Origin: Cristatella mucedo | Taxonomy: Eukaryota > Bryozoa > Phylactolaemata > Cristatellidae | DNA: 64,000 nt | Reading direction: 5' to 3' | Assembly (NCBI GenBank): GCA_009760855.2 | Contig: WPIO01000005.1 | Span: 3,742,501-3,806,500 of the forward strand | Part shown: in pieces, positions 45,881 through 55,895 of the stretch | Position numbering within the stretch: position 1 is the stretch's first letter | How the letters are laid out: every line of letters begins with the position of its first letter | The notes under the pieces: model-generated | What the model saw: only the letters and a program-made list of their open reading frames with translations | Databases searched by the model: none | What the model was told of the DNA's origin: nothing | Program-made: the position numbers and the translations under genes

Positions 45881-46609
45881 ACTTCCCATCTACGGTTCTT
45901 AATCTGTCATGCCCAAATTTGCTGCCGCCCTGTTCCACTAAAATTGAAATGTTTTCATAGCTTTAGTTTTTGTTCCGGCGTCTTTCAAAGAGGCAAATGT
46001 CTTGCCACTGTCTTGCCGCACTGAGTCTTGCCACTCGTTAGAAGGCGACACTTGAACAGGAAAACTTTAATAACATCCACCCAGTCTCCCTATAGCAGTT
46101 CCCATAAAATGCGAGTAAATTCAAATCAATTGAACCTTTTATCAGAACTGTAAACCTAGAATGTAAGTTCCATCAGGGCTGAGAGCTTATTACTCCACTG
46201 AGTCGGCAAAACTGCAAGATAATAAAGACAGTCTCAAGAATGCTACCTAGTGCTTCTCTGCTCAGTCTCAGTCTATCTGCTAGTTCTGCGGAATCTGTCA
46301 GCACCTTTTGGTACCATTGATGTCTAACTGTTTCTTGAGCGCCTATCACCTCGCCTGAGCAGCACTGGCATTGCAACGCTATGGCTCAAGTCTTCTCTCA
46401 GTTATAGATGTAAGGGAGTGGCAATAATGATAAATAACAATGAAATTTGCGTAGCACCCGTAGAAGGAGAACCGTATCTCTTTCTTGGCTCTGTGCCAAG
46501 AAAGAGATTTACATGTGCTGTTATTGAAGCGTGTTAATATGGGCAGTTATAGCAGTGATACAGCGTCAGCACGCATAAACACAAACTTCAAAGGCTAACA
46601 GTCATTAGG

Positions 46610-47400
46610 AGAGCCTGAATGTTATGGCGTATCTCAGGGGGTCCATTTTACGTCCGCGTATTTTCACAACTTATACGCATCCTCTGGCCAACGAAGTTGC
46701 CAAGCACAACCTCTACACGAAGCACAGTTGTACCTGTATTTCAATTCTGCCATGTCTTTCAGAAGCTCAAACTCGCTCACCACCCTCGAAGCATATGTTG
46801 TATACATTCACACTTGGATAGAATCACACTGTCGTCAATCTCAATTGAATAAAAAATAAAGCTAACTTAATAGTTATTGAAGGTTTAGTTTCACTCCGAA
46901 ACTGGAATCACTCTCAAGAATGGGCTCAGGCAGCTTTTCGCTTGCAGACCCATCATCACGGAATCCGTGGTGTCCTCACCTAAAAATCTCTTTCTCTAGA
47001 GGTCTGCATCAGCTCCACAGTTCAGTCTGTTTACTTTCACCTACGTTACTGTGCAAAATTTTGGAATTTCTTAAATAGGGATCCCGCATTTACGACATTC
47101 GATCTAGAGTTCTGTAACTGACTATTTGCAGACCTTCCTGCTTGCACAATATCTAGCATACGATTGGTGCAAAGTCTCAAACTGTGCTTGCGTTTAGTGA
47201 GCGTTCACTGCCACACTACACAAATTCACAGCGATTTTCTCTGGCTCCTCATTAAGCAGCGTTTTTCTCGGTCTATGCGAATTGATTTGTCCCTTGTGCG
47301 CTTATGCTTGCTGACACTGTACATGTTTTATCACCAAGGCAATTGCAAAGTGCTCAGAAAGAGATCTAGTTCTTGTATGGCCCTGTAAAACTAACTGTTT
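46610..47400 (+). mobile_element. Highly degenerate LINE-1f copy
   Basis: Encodes G-S-I-L-R-P-R-I-F-T-T-Y-T-H-P-L-A-N-E-V and A-K-H-N-L at 46636-46715, like LGPVLFTxYTLPLADVIAKHNL. It ends with gcaaagtgctcagaaagagatct near 47345. RT core heavily decayed. Confidence 0.75.
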
Positions 47401-48079
47401 ATAAGTGTTAATATTATTTTTTTTATTACCGTGCGCGAAACTGAGATAGCCCACCTCGTTTGAAATGGAGCTGTAGGTTTACAGAGGTCTCCGTTGAAGG
47501 TGCCATGCAATTCACTGCCTAAGCTCTGCTAAAGAATCGGGTAGGGGAACACCGAAGCAGCTGCGTACCGGCAGGAGCTGGTTTAAGCAGGAACTTGCAG
47601 CCGAGACTTGTTTCACAGTGCCGCGAGAAGTATTTTGAGGCGTCAACCGTTCGTGGCACCCATTTTGCAATAGCTTAATTTTCCCTTGGCCTGCGTAGAC
47701 ACGTTCAAGCGCACATGTGACGATGTTGAGGTGTCGTGGGAAACATTGATCTCGCGCCGGCGAGGCCTCCTGGCAGAATCTCTGCTCTGTCCACTGTGCA
47801 CGCAAGTTCCCATCTACACTGACCTGGCGATGCGAGCACTGGCTTTGGTGGCACGGAATGTTTTCAACTACGGTGAATTAACGTAAAATAGCTAAAAAAA
47901 GTAATGGTTTTTTCCGAGTGCACTTGGGGCATTGCTTTTGTGTAATAGCAGAAGCATCTGAATACTTTGCACGGAAATTGAGGATAACGAATATTCGGTA
48001 CATGCTAAATCACCAGAATTCCCGTTTACTGCATGTATGTCTAGTTTATGAGCTTCATAATAGCCTGACATTTTTGTTC
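47401..48079. other. Unassigned; one coding-like frame
   Basis: 47686-47886 (+) encodes 66 residues with good codon balance (..C-P-L-C-T-Q-V-P-I-Y..) but no recognised family and no clear splice partners. Possible exon or chance. Confidence 0.3.
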
Positions 48080-48160
48080 ACATAGTTGGATAGATAATCA
48101 TTAAGGCAATTATGATGCTATACAAACGAGGTTGTTGAATGGCATGAACTCTACTGTTAC
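48080..48160 (+). mobile_element. SINE-A tail fragment
   Basis: taatcattaaggcaattatg, gctatacaaacgaggttgtt and gaatggc match the SINE-A 3' part. Confidence 0.5.
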
Positions 48161-48329
48161 TTTATAGTTCACTAAATACAAGCACTAGCCGCCGCTTAGC
48201 CGCTTTCAGAGGGCTACCGATTGACTGCACTTTTGACACTGTCTGCCTGCGTGAATCATTTTCTACGATTACGCAAAAATTTCCGGAGTGAGTTCCGTAG
48301 TCGAGGAGTCGTGAAGCAAAATATCTGTC

Positions 48330-48510
48330 ACTAACATTGGCCTTGGCCCAGAGGTAAGGTGCTCACACTCGGCGTCCCAGAATGTGGGATCGAGTCCAGC
48401 AGCAGACAATTCTACGTGGCCTTTGTAAGCGGGATTTTTAAGTCGCCAAAAATTACATGCAAAATTACATGCCTCTTTATATAATAATCTAACTGAATAA
48501 CCCACTCAGT
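48330..48510 (+). mobile_element. SINE-A-like copy
   Basis: Head ttggcccagaggtaaggtgc (A box), gtgggatcgagtcc (B box), then cagacaattctacgtggcct and a tail atgcctctttatataataat, ctaactgaataacc. Diverged. Confidence 0.65.
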
Positions 48511-48519
48511 GCTGCGCTG

Positions 48520-49849
48520 ACCCGTTGGCACGAGGTAACCGGTCTGCTGCAGCAGCAGTTCGGCTAAGTGCGTGTACAAAAATTCACGCAGGGAGATGAC
48601 GCCGCGGCGATATGAGAGGCAATTGCAATTGGATATCGAGCTTTGACAAATACCACTTGGTGCACCCTTAAGCGCTGATAAAGCGTCCCCGGGCTAATGT
48701 TGAGCGGCCGAAACCAGCCTCCCCCCACACCGGAACCGGTTCAACTAGCCGAGGCTTGCCGGGACTCACTGCCGCAGAGCTGCGCACCGCGATCGTTCTC
48801 CGGAGTTGTTGCCGCCTGCGACTGCTTACTGGCTGCCATTATGTTGTCTGGAGTCGGATCAATGGTTGCCTTTGTGGCTACAATAATGGCAGTGACCCTT
48901 CCCGGGGGTAAGCGGCGTTGTTAGTTTGCCGTCGTAGGCCTGCGCGCCCCCTACTTTATGAATCCGCTCTGCGACCCCCAGATGCTTACGGCTAGTAGTC
49001 GTGAGCGGGCGCAAAGCACCGGTTTTCTGATAAGTGTTCCCCGCGTTACCCACTGTTTGAAAAGGTGCCCCACGTTCGTTACCCACTGTTTACAAAGGTG
49101 CCGCAATCGCGTTTTGCTCAGCCTTTGTCGCGCTTCGTACTTGGGCACCGTCGCAGCGGCACCCTAGCGGCAGTCATGCTGGATTTTTGTGCGCTGCGAT
49201 CGTTGACGATTAATCCTCTGCTGCAGTACGGTTGGCGCAGCTTGTTGGTTGTTTGAGCCGGTGCCATTGCCTTTGCTCTTTTATTCGAAGTAACATCTTT
49301 CGATAAAAAAACCCATAGCTACTTGCCCCTCGCCGAGGGCGGGAAGTCTCGTAAACCGTTCCTCGCGTAAAAATCCGGATTCGGCACAGCAGTCTATAGG
49401 CTGCTTATCTCAGTGGCGTCGTGGTACCAACTTGTTGGACCATACCATGTCTGCCTCTCTCAACTTGTCCCTCAATTTCCCATCCTGCCGCCCGGCACTT
49501 CGTGCCCAAGGCGTCTGACCTGGAGCTTTGTCCTTTCGGCGCTGCCAACAATAGACCGGTATCTGTGCGTCATTTCTCAGTAGCCCGGCGCTTGACTGAG
49601 CAGGTCAACCACAGATTTCCACTGAGCATCGATTGACCCCGAGTGGCACACACTTTTTTGTTTGGGCTGCTGCCCGGAAGGATTAGCTCGCGGCGGTCTC
49701 ACTAGACCATCCTCCGGTGGTGGTGGGCCGAAGGCTGCTCATCGTGCTCCCGTCGTTCGACGTCGACCCACCTTCGACCGGGACGGCGTCGCAGCAGCTG
49801 TCTGGTGTCATTTACAGATCTGCATGGGTCGCTTCCTTCCATTGAGGTA
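48520..49849. other. GC-rich unassigned interval with a 33-bp tandem repeat
   Basis: At 49037-49101, gttacccactgtttgaaaag is followed by gttacccactgtttacaaag in tandem (about 33-bp period). CpG-containing and base-composition distinct from the AT-rich flanks, so a promoter or unknown exon is possible, but no motif decides it. Confidence 0.4.
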
Positions 49850-50065
49850 ATAATAATAATAATGATAATAATAACACATTTAATGAAGCCCCCTCAGAGA
49901 ACTCAAGTCTCTTTCTAGGCGCTTTGCAGTTACTGCAAAGGAAGTAAGATCGAATGCTTAATGGTAGCATGCTCAATAAACAACCAGAATAACATGGTTA
50001 GGGGTTACGTGCACAGGTTCAGCATGCAAGTATGGTTAGTAGCAGCATGTGCGCCAACCAACGCC
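49850..50065 (-). mobile_element. LINE-1f 3' UTR and tail
   Basis: ataataataatgataataat, ccctcagagaactcaagtct, ctttctaggcgctttgcagt, gttaggggttacgtgcacag, ending at gtagcagcatgtgc. A C run follows at 50080-50094. Confidence 0.9.
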
Positions 50066-50283
50066 CTACAGCTAAAGCCCCCCCCCCCCCCCCCGTACTT
50101 TAGGTGTGGCAATACTGGCCTGTCAAGCGAGGAAGCCAACTGTTGTTGTCTTGTTGGCCTGTTCGTTTGAGCTGTGCAACCACTATCAAACTTTTCTCTA
50201 GGAGCCATACTTGTCCAGCCCGGGCCGTTTTTGCAAGATCTCCAAACTAGTCGAGTTTGCACTACCGAGATAGAGAAAAAGAA

Positions 50284-50445
50284 TAATAAAATATAATTCA
50301 TTTCTATAGCACTCTAAGAGAATCACTATTCATTAGGTGCTTCACATATGCCACGGGGTTCGAGCCCACTACCTCAGTCATCGAATGCATTGATCTTAAC
50401 CTTGGTTGGGGCAAGCTCCTTAACCACTGGGCCAAACCAGTGCAC
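50284..50445 (-). mobile_element. SINE-B copy
   Basis: ataattcatttctatagcac, gtgcttcacatatgccacgg, ggttcgagccc (B box), ccttaaccactgggccaaac (A box side) on the + strand, i.e. the element reads leftward. Confidence 0.9.
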
Positions 50446-50474
50446 AGAGGCAGAGGCTCTTCCCATTTGACCCG

Positions 50475-50640
50475 GATGAAGGGCGTATCAGCATGCTGAC
50501 CCTATGCACACGTTATGCTTATTGACATTGTGCATGCTACCGCTAACCATATAATTGTTTCCTTTGCAGTGTATGTCAAGTACCTAGAAAGAGATTAAGT
50601 TCTCTGAGGGTGCTATTCAAATTATCATGTTATTATTATT
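50475..50640 (+). mobile_element. LINE-1f 3' UTR and tail
   Basis: gcatgctgaccctatgcaca, cctttgcagtgtatgtcaag, tacctagaaagagattaagt, gggtgctattcaaatt, then TTATTATTATTATTA running into the TAG repeat. Confidence 0.9.
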
Positions 50641-50642
50641 AT

Positions 50643-50643
<1 letters not shown>

Positions 50644-50680
<37 letters not shown>

Positions 50681-50681
50681 C
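50644..50681 (+). repeat. (AGT)n / (TAG)n microsatellite on a LINE tail
   Basis: About twelve perfect units directly after the TTA tail of the LINE-1f fragment, probably an expansion seeded by the tail. Confidence 0.95.
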
Positions 50682-50924
50682 AGTATTGTTATTATTAATA
50701 TAGCGAGCTGCATTCATTGAAGAAGGAGGACTCGTTCGAAGATGCCTTGGCATGCTGTGCCTGTATGACCAGCAGGCTTGCCTCGGCCGGCTAGCTGCTC
50801 CTTCTCTCCCTCCTCGGCTGGCTGGCTGCCCGCCCCTAGTCCGAGCGGCTATTCAGTATGCTTGCGTGCACACTGGCATTTGTAGTTGGGCAGATGTGTG
50901 TAAAACATACTGCCTACCGGAAGT

Positions 50925-51475
50925 AATAATAATAATAATAATTCACTTGATAAAGCGCCCTCAGATAACTTAATCTCTCTCTAGGCGCTTTACATATGCT
51001 GTAAAGTGAAATGCAATTGGATGGTAAGTAAAATCATGCTTGAAAATTAAACGAAATGAATAATATGGTTAGGGGTGACATGCACAAGGTCAGCATGCAA
51101 ATGTGGTTAGTGGCAGCATGCACAGTGTCAGCATGCATAAGCACATCAAGGACGAATCACAGGGACCCACTAAATGCTGTCCTAAATAGGTGTGTTTTTA
51201 GGTTCCTTTTAAATGTGGTCAGATCAGGGAATGTCGTGACCCAAGTCGGGAGTGAGTTCCCATCAGTTTTGTGAGCATACGAACTAAATGCACGGTCTCC
51301 AAAGGATTTAAGGTTTGTATGAGGTATTTCTAGACTGTTGGATTCCGAAAAGCTGGTGGTACGATGCTTGGCCTGATGGGGTAGTATATCTGACAGATAG
51401 GCTGGAGCCATAGAATGGAGGGACCTAAAAGTGAGCGACAAAACCTTGAAGTCAATCCGTAAAGTAGGGTCTGTG
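50925..51475 (-). mobile_element. LINE-1f 3' fragment
   Basis: Tail aataataataataattcact, aaagcgccctcagataactt. On the - strand: L-T-F-R-S-L-H-S-M-A-P-A-Y-L-S-D-I-L-P, S-F-G-D-R-A-F-S-S-Y-A. Close to the 7.8-9.1 kb copy. Confidence 0.92.
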
Positions 51476-51558
51476 AAAGGCGTGCCGTTTCACCGGCGAT
51501 GTCATTTCGATGTACCGGCAACATGTTGTCACCGCACAAAGAATGTAACCTGCATCCG

Positions 51559-51611
51559 CACATCTCCGAGACCCTGGACAGCAGCACATCTCCGAGACCC
51601 TGGACAGCAGC
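51559..51611 (+). repeat. Perfect 26-bp tandem duplication
   Basis: acatctccgagaccctggac agcagc occurs twice in tandem with no difference, suggesting a recent event. Confidence 0.95.
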
Positions 51612-52779
51612 TGCTGTTGCTTCACCTCCCCCTACCGACAGTAGCGACTGTGCTACTTTAATTGTCGTCCTCGGTAGTGATGGTTGTATGCTGATGGTAT
51701 GTAGGCTTGTACGGCTGTTGTTTGTAGATTATGCTTCAGGCCGACCTTACTTCTGAGCTAGAGTGCTATTTGAACCCAACTCGAGCTTAAATGTGTGTTG
51801 CGAATTGTTAGCCTATACTACCATTCTGCATAACATTAGAGGTTTTTTTTTATTACATTGAACCAAATTGTGGACAGGGCTCATGTTGGCGTACTGTAGC
51901 CACGCAGGAGTGCCACCACCGAAGTAGAGATATCCACTGAGCTGCTGTGGACGAGTTGGAAGTGGACGGCGCAACTTATTTGCTGTACTAGCTAATTAAA
52001 ATGCTACCCAACTGGTAAGAAATCTGCTATGCTTCTTGCTGAAGTATCAAATTCAATTGCAAAGTTCTAGTTGCCTCATTGTCGGAAGACATTATTTCCA
52101 GCTGTGTGAGAACAAGGGCTTACAAAAAGGAAAGGGTGACTTTTTAGCCATTGAACCGCACAATCCTTGCAACTGTAACTCGGAGATTTAGATGCGATGT
52201 CGCTGTTGCTTCTAGAGTAGTCACAGTTTGTTTATAATGTGGTCCGGCATCAAATGGCGATCAGTTTGCTCATACTGTGAGAACTTTGTTATTTGCTTAT
52301 CTTGGAGTAATTTTCGGGATGTACAGACTCATTCAAACTTGGTTTTTTTATTTGCTTCTCAGCTTGACACGATTCCGGTGTACTTCTGAACTGACAGCAC
52401 TGCTTAGAAAGAACACACCAGGCCGTATGCACTGTGTCTTTCTTGTTTCTTTGCCCGGGTTCCTTAAGAAATTCCCGACTGATTTTTCTTAGCAAAATGC
52501 CTACACTGGTTCACTTGCGTAGACTGTCATCACTACAGATCTTCCAAGAGTAGGCTGAAAATAGTGTAATAGTTAATGCAAGTATTTTCTAGCACCCTAA
52601 GAGGACTAAACGTCGAGACTGGAAAGGTAGTATGTTCACTGATTACTAGCCATAATAGCTTGCACAATTGCAACATGCGTAAGCACATGAAGGACCATTG
52701 TCGCTGATGAAATTTATGCAGTGAAGAGCTGGTAGGTTTCTAGCATTGCTTTAAAGTTTGTTAGCAATATATAAAAATA
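51612..52779. other. Unassigned interval
   Basis: Nothing recognised; AT-leaning. A possible old LINE tail (tagcaccctaagaggactaa) lies near 52590. Confidence 0.4.
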
Positions 52780-52915
52780 TGGAATTCATTTGTATAGCCT
52801 AGAAGAACTTAATCTCTATTCAGGTGCTTCACATATACCACGGAGCTCGAGCCCACGACCTCAGCCATGCCTTGGTCGGGCAAGTACCTTAACCACTGTG
52901 CCAAACCAGTGTGGT
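52780..52915 (-). mobile_element. SINE-B copy
   Basis: ggaattcatttgtatagcct, ctattcaggtgcttcacata, gagctcgagcccacgacctc (B box), ccttaaccactgtgccaaac (A box side). Confidence 0.9.
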
Positions 52916-53290
52916 GCTATTTGGATGTCACTCTTTAGAGAGTCAGGCCTTGGCGATCTCTAACATGCTAGCGCAGAAGCTGGAACAAAGGTGAGCAGCA
53001 TGGAAAGGGCCAGGGGTGAATGTTGATTGCCAAAGCATGAGCTGGCATCACACTCAGCCTTAATGGTCGTGGCAGGCAGTAGCAGAATTCTATAGATAGC
53101 AATCAGAGACACGATCTCCAGAAGATCTGAGTTTTTTAGTAGTGCTGCCAACGACCTGAGCCAAAGGTGCTGGTGATGTTACGGGAGGTACGATGAGCAA
53201 GCATTGTTGATTGCCGGAACAAGAGAATGAACGAACCTAAAAGTGAGTCACCCCGAAGTCGAGGAGCTACCTTGATGAGTGGGACCAGAC
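52916..53290 (-). mobile_element. Diverged LINE-1f remnant
   Basis: ggtacgatgagcaagcattg, acgaacctaaaagtgagtca and similar words follow the order of the RT C-terminal region of other - copies. Confidence 0.5.
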
Positions 53291-53507
53291 AATATGGGGG
53301 GGGGCAAAATCGGTGAATTTTAAGGTCTGCACAAAATTTGTTCCAAGGTGTTTCCATATTGAAATTTACTCCTGTAGACCAAGTCAACAAGGTAAGCAGT
53401 TACTGAAGTTCAACGTTCTCCCTAGGTACCAACACAAAACCTGTGGTAATCTGGGACAGCAGGGGCAGCAAGAAGCCATGTGCTCTCCACTAATCCAACT
53501 TATGCTG

Positions 53508-53690
53508 GTGAGCCGTGATGGCACACTAGGTAAGGCGGTTGCTTTCTCGACCTCGGTCCCGAGGTCGTGGGTTCGATTCCTGCGGTGGGCGATTCTTTAT
53601 CGCCACTGCAAGCAGTGGGGATAGCCGTAAAGGCTCTTCTGTTGCTATACAAAAAGAGGCTGTCTAATCAGCTAGGATTTATTATTTATT
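53508..53690 (+). mobile_element. SINE-A copy, best tRNA-like head
   Basis: A box tggcacactagg (53519-53530), B box ggttcgattcc (53570-53580). Between them lies a 9-bp perfect inverted repeat, cgacctcgg-tc-ccgaggtcg, like the long variable arm of class-II tRNAs (Leu/Ser). Body gggcgattctttatcgccac, tail aaaaagaggctgtctaatca. Internal Pol III promoter type; no cloverleaf for a real tRNA. Confidence 0.93.
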
Positions 53691-54774
53691 TATGTGATGG
53701 CTAAAGTTCGATGGCCCCTTAGCCAGTTGACACTTTGCACTAGCCTAAGCAAAGAGATGTTTTAGGCTCCACCGACACTTGCTTTGGTTCAAGAAGAGTG
53801 TGCAAAACCCTAGAATGCTGGCATTGCAGGGCAGGCTTGAAGTTAATCTTTAGTCATTTTCCTGACATTTGCGAAATAAGTTCCTTCAGGCACCTATGTT
53901 AACGTTGAAATTTAAGTCACCAGAAGACACTTGCTGATGACTATCTTCAGCTATACATCTCTGTATGCAGGACTGGAAATTCAGCAAGCCTTTTTAAATA
54001 CACGGGAGCTCTTCTTCTTCTAATTTTGTCGTCAAGAGTTTCCTATGAGTCAGCCTCACTGGCGAACTTCACCTTCAACCTTAAGGTTTCTCGATGTAGC
54101 TGCTGTTGGCCGGACACTCGCCAGTCTGGAAAATCGGCAAAATGTTTGAACGGGATAGAACGGCCATCCACATTGTCACGGGAGCATTGTTAAAATGCTG
54201 TTGACTGCACACGAGCTCGGTCAGCTTGAGCGTTGAAAGGGGAGATCTCGAGGTTGAGTAAGTGTGCCAAGCAATGTGTGAATTAGGTAGGCATAATGGT
54301 AAGTTTTTCAAGGAGTCGGTGAAGGCGTCATAATGTAGTTTGCTCCATAGGTCACAAATGCTAGAATTTCAGTTCTTTTTGCATGCTGAAAATCTGTAAG
54401 AAATTGCACATTTAACAGTCTCAGCTATGACCACAAACACAGGCTATCGTCTGAAAAGAGATGGCGACTAGTCCGATTTCAGCTATGACAGGAACGTTTG
54501 AAATGTGGGTGCTGTGCTGCTGTGTATTCGGTAGCTGCTGCGTCAGCTGTTGCTTAAACGTTTTCTGTACACAAGCAGTAGCTGCCGTATCGATGCTGCT
54601 CTGTTTTAGAAAATTTCTACTACTATGCTAAGAAAGCAAACTGCTGTCTGCAGAGACGTTTTTCCAAATTATGTTTGCCATCTTCCAGAAATCTGTATTC
54701 CATCTGCACTATCCTTGCTCCCAGCCAAAATTTGCAATGAGCATAGATTTTTCTGTGAGTGTAGATTCCATGTG
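53691..54774. other. Unassigned interval upstream of the Ly6 gene
   Basis: Nothing recognised apart from the weak candidate signal-peptide exon at 54485. It could hold the promoter. Confidence 0.35.
54485..54530 (+). other. Weak candidate signal-peptide exon for the Ly6 gene
   Basis: ATG at 54485 opens a 15-codon frame with a hydrophobic, Cys-rich core (M-W-V-L-C-C-C-V-F) and ends one base before a GT at 54531. That is phase 1, as the next exon needs. The donor (gtagct) is poor and the peptide is short, so this is only a suggestion. Confidence 0.15.
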
Positions 54775-55020
54775 CCCGATTCATTGGGAGCCAGTGCAGG
54801 TCTGAAGGAAGTGGTTTAATGTGGCAGTTGTAACGTTCGTGACAGACCATACTATCTCTCGGGTTTTGCTCTCACTGCAAGCCTATTGTTGCACAGTAAG
54901 GTGCGACCTGCCCGAAGAGAGTTAATGAAGAACTGAAGAAATATCACAGGGTGTATGGGCCAATTTAGCTGTACTGCCTTTATCCAAATAAGTTCTAATT
55001 CTTGGAGTTGCTGCAGGGCA
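54775..55020 (-). mobile_element. Diverged LINE-1f RT fragment
   Basis: On the - strand: C-H-E-R-Y-N-C-H-I-K-P-L-P-S-D-L-H-W-L-P (about 54843-54780) and, upstream, L-Q-Q-L-Q-E-L-E-L-I-W mirroring LHNIAQIQACL. Lies in the probable first Ly6 intron. Confidence 0.75.
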
Positions 55021-55736
55021 TCGCAGCCCCTAGATACGCTCGAAAGCCCATGCTCGAAAGCCCATGCCCGTGCTAGCAGCAGTTGGCTGCACTCTAATGA
55101 GATTCGCTCGCACCATTGCCGACCCTCTTGCCTGTAGACCACACTGAGAGGTGAGAGCTCGGCCCTGCTGCTTCAGCTCCCCTTCAGTTACTCCCACTGC
55201 TTCTTGTTTGATCCTGGTGACTTGCCACGGTTGGCCACTTTGGCTTTGGTCAAGGCAGCCTTCGCCTTGTGTGTCTCTGCCCCCTTGTGAGTTGGTGAAT
55301 TCCTGGCCGTGCCCTAGCCTATCCTCTAACAATCAGATCTACTGAGAGTGCAGCAAGGAAGCAAGGCAGTGGCTCGCAACGTCGAAGGCCAGACTGTGTG
55401 GGATGATGGTTCTCAGTTGGGCACCTGCTGCCTCGGCTCTCCCTGCGACTCCTCTGTCGTGGTCTGTTGCTCTCGGCAGTTGTCTTGTGCCTGTGCCGCA
55501 GGGCTGTGCAGCATGTGCACTGGCTGCACATGCTGCATGTTCGGGTGAAGCGAGCTTGTGTTGTTTGCTGCATTTTTTTTTAGCTGTTCTTTTGCTGTTT
55601 CTTACCGAGTGCACACTCGTGTACTGTAGAAATCTGTGACTGGCTGATCGTATACGAATGCATTGACACCCTGCTAATTCAGATACAATATCTTAAGTGT
55701 GGCTCTGAGTGCAAATGCATGTTCTCGTTTTTGTAG
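55021..55736. other. Unassigned interval
   Basis: GC-rich part 55030-55560 shows a 15-bp duplication (ctcgaaagcccatgc, 55038 and 55053) and a Cys-rich frame (55403-55639) that does not fit the Ly6 phase. No gene called. Confidence 0.35.
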
Positions 55737-55895
55737 CATTTGGCCTAGTCTGCTACCAATGCAGCTCACGGGACTCAAATTGCTTGGGTAAAAACATGAC
55801 CACTGTCGTGTGTCCATCCGATTCTGACTTGTGCACAAAAGCAACGACATACGTTGGCGTTCCCGCCACGCCCAGCAAACAGTGGAACAGTCAAG
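55737..55895 (+). CDS. Ly6 exon, first half of domain (Cys 1-5)
   Basis: Acceptor gttctcgtttttgtag is a strong pyrimidine tract plus AG. The donor is caag|gtaagg. Both introns are phase 1, as is usual in Ly6 genes. It encodes F-G-L-V-C-Y-Q-C, five cysteines and one N-x-T sequon (N-M-T). Confidence 0.85.

Noticed and set aside
53508-53590. A tRNA gene (also at 63788, 58400, 11700)
   Set aside because: A and B boxes are present but no acceptor stem or anticodon arm forms, and the sequence continues into a repeated SINE body.
55403-55639. Cys-rich frame near the Ly6 gene as an additional Ly6 exon
   Set aside because: Cysteine spacing does not fit, and no phase-1 splice sites connect it to 55737.
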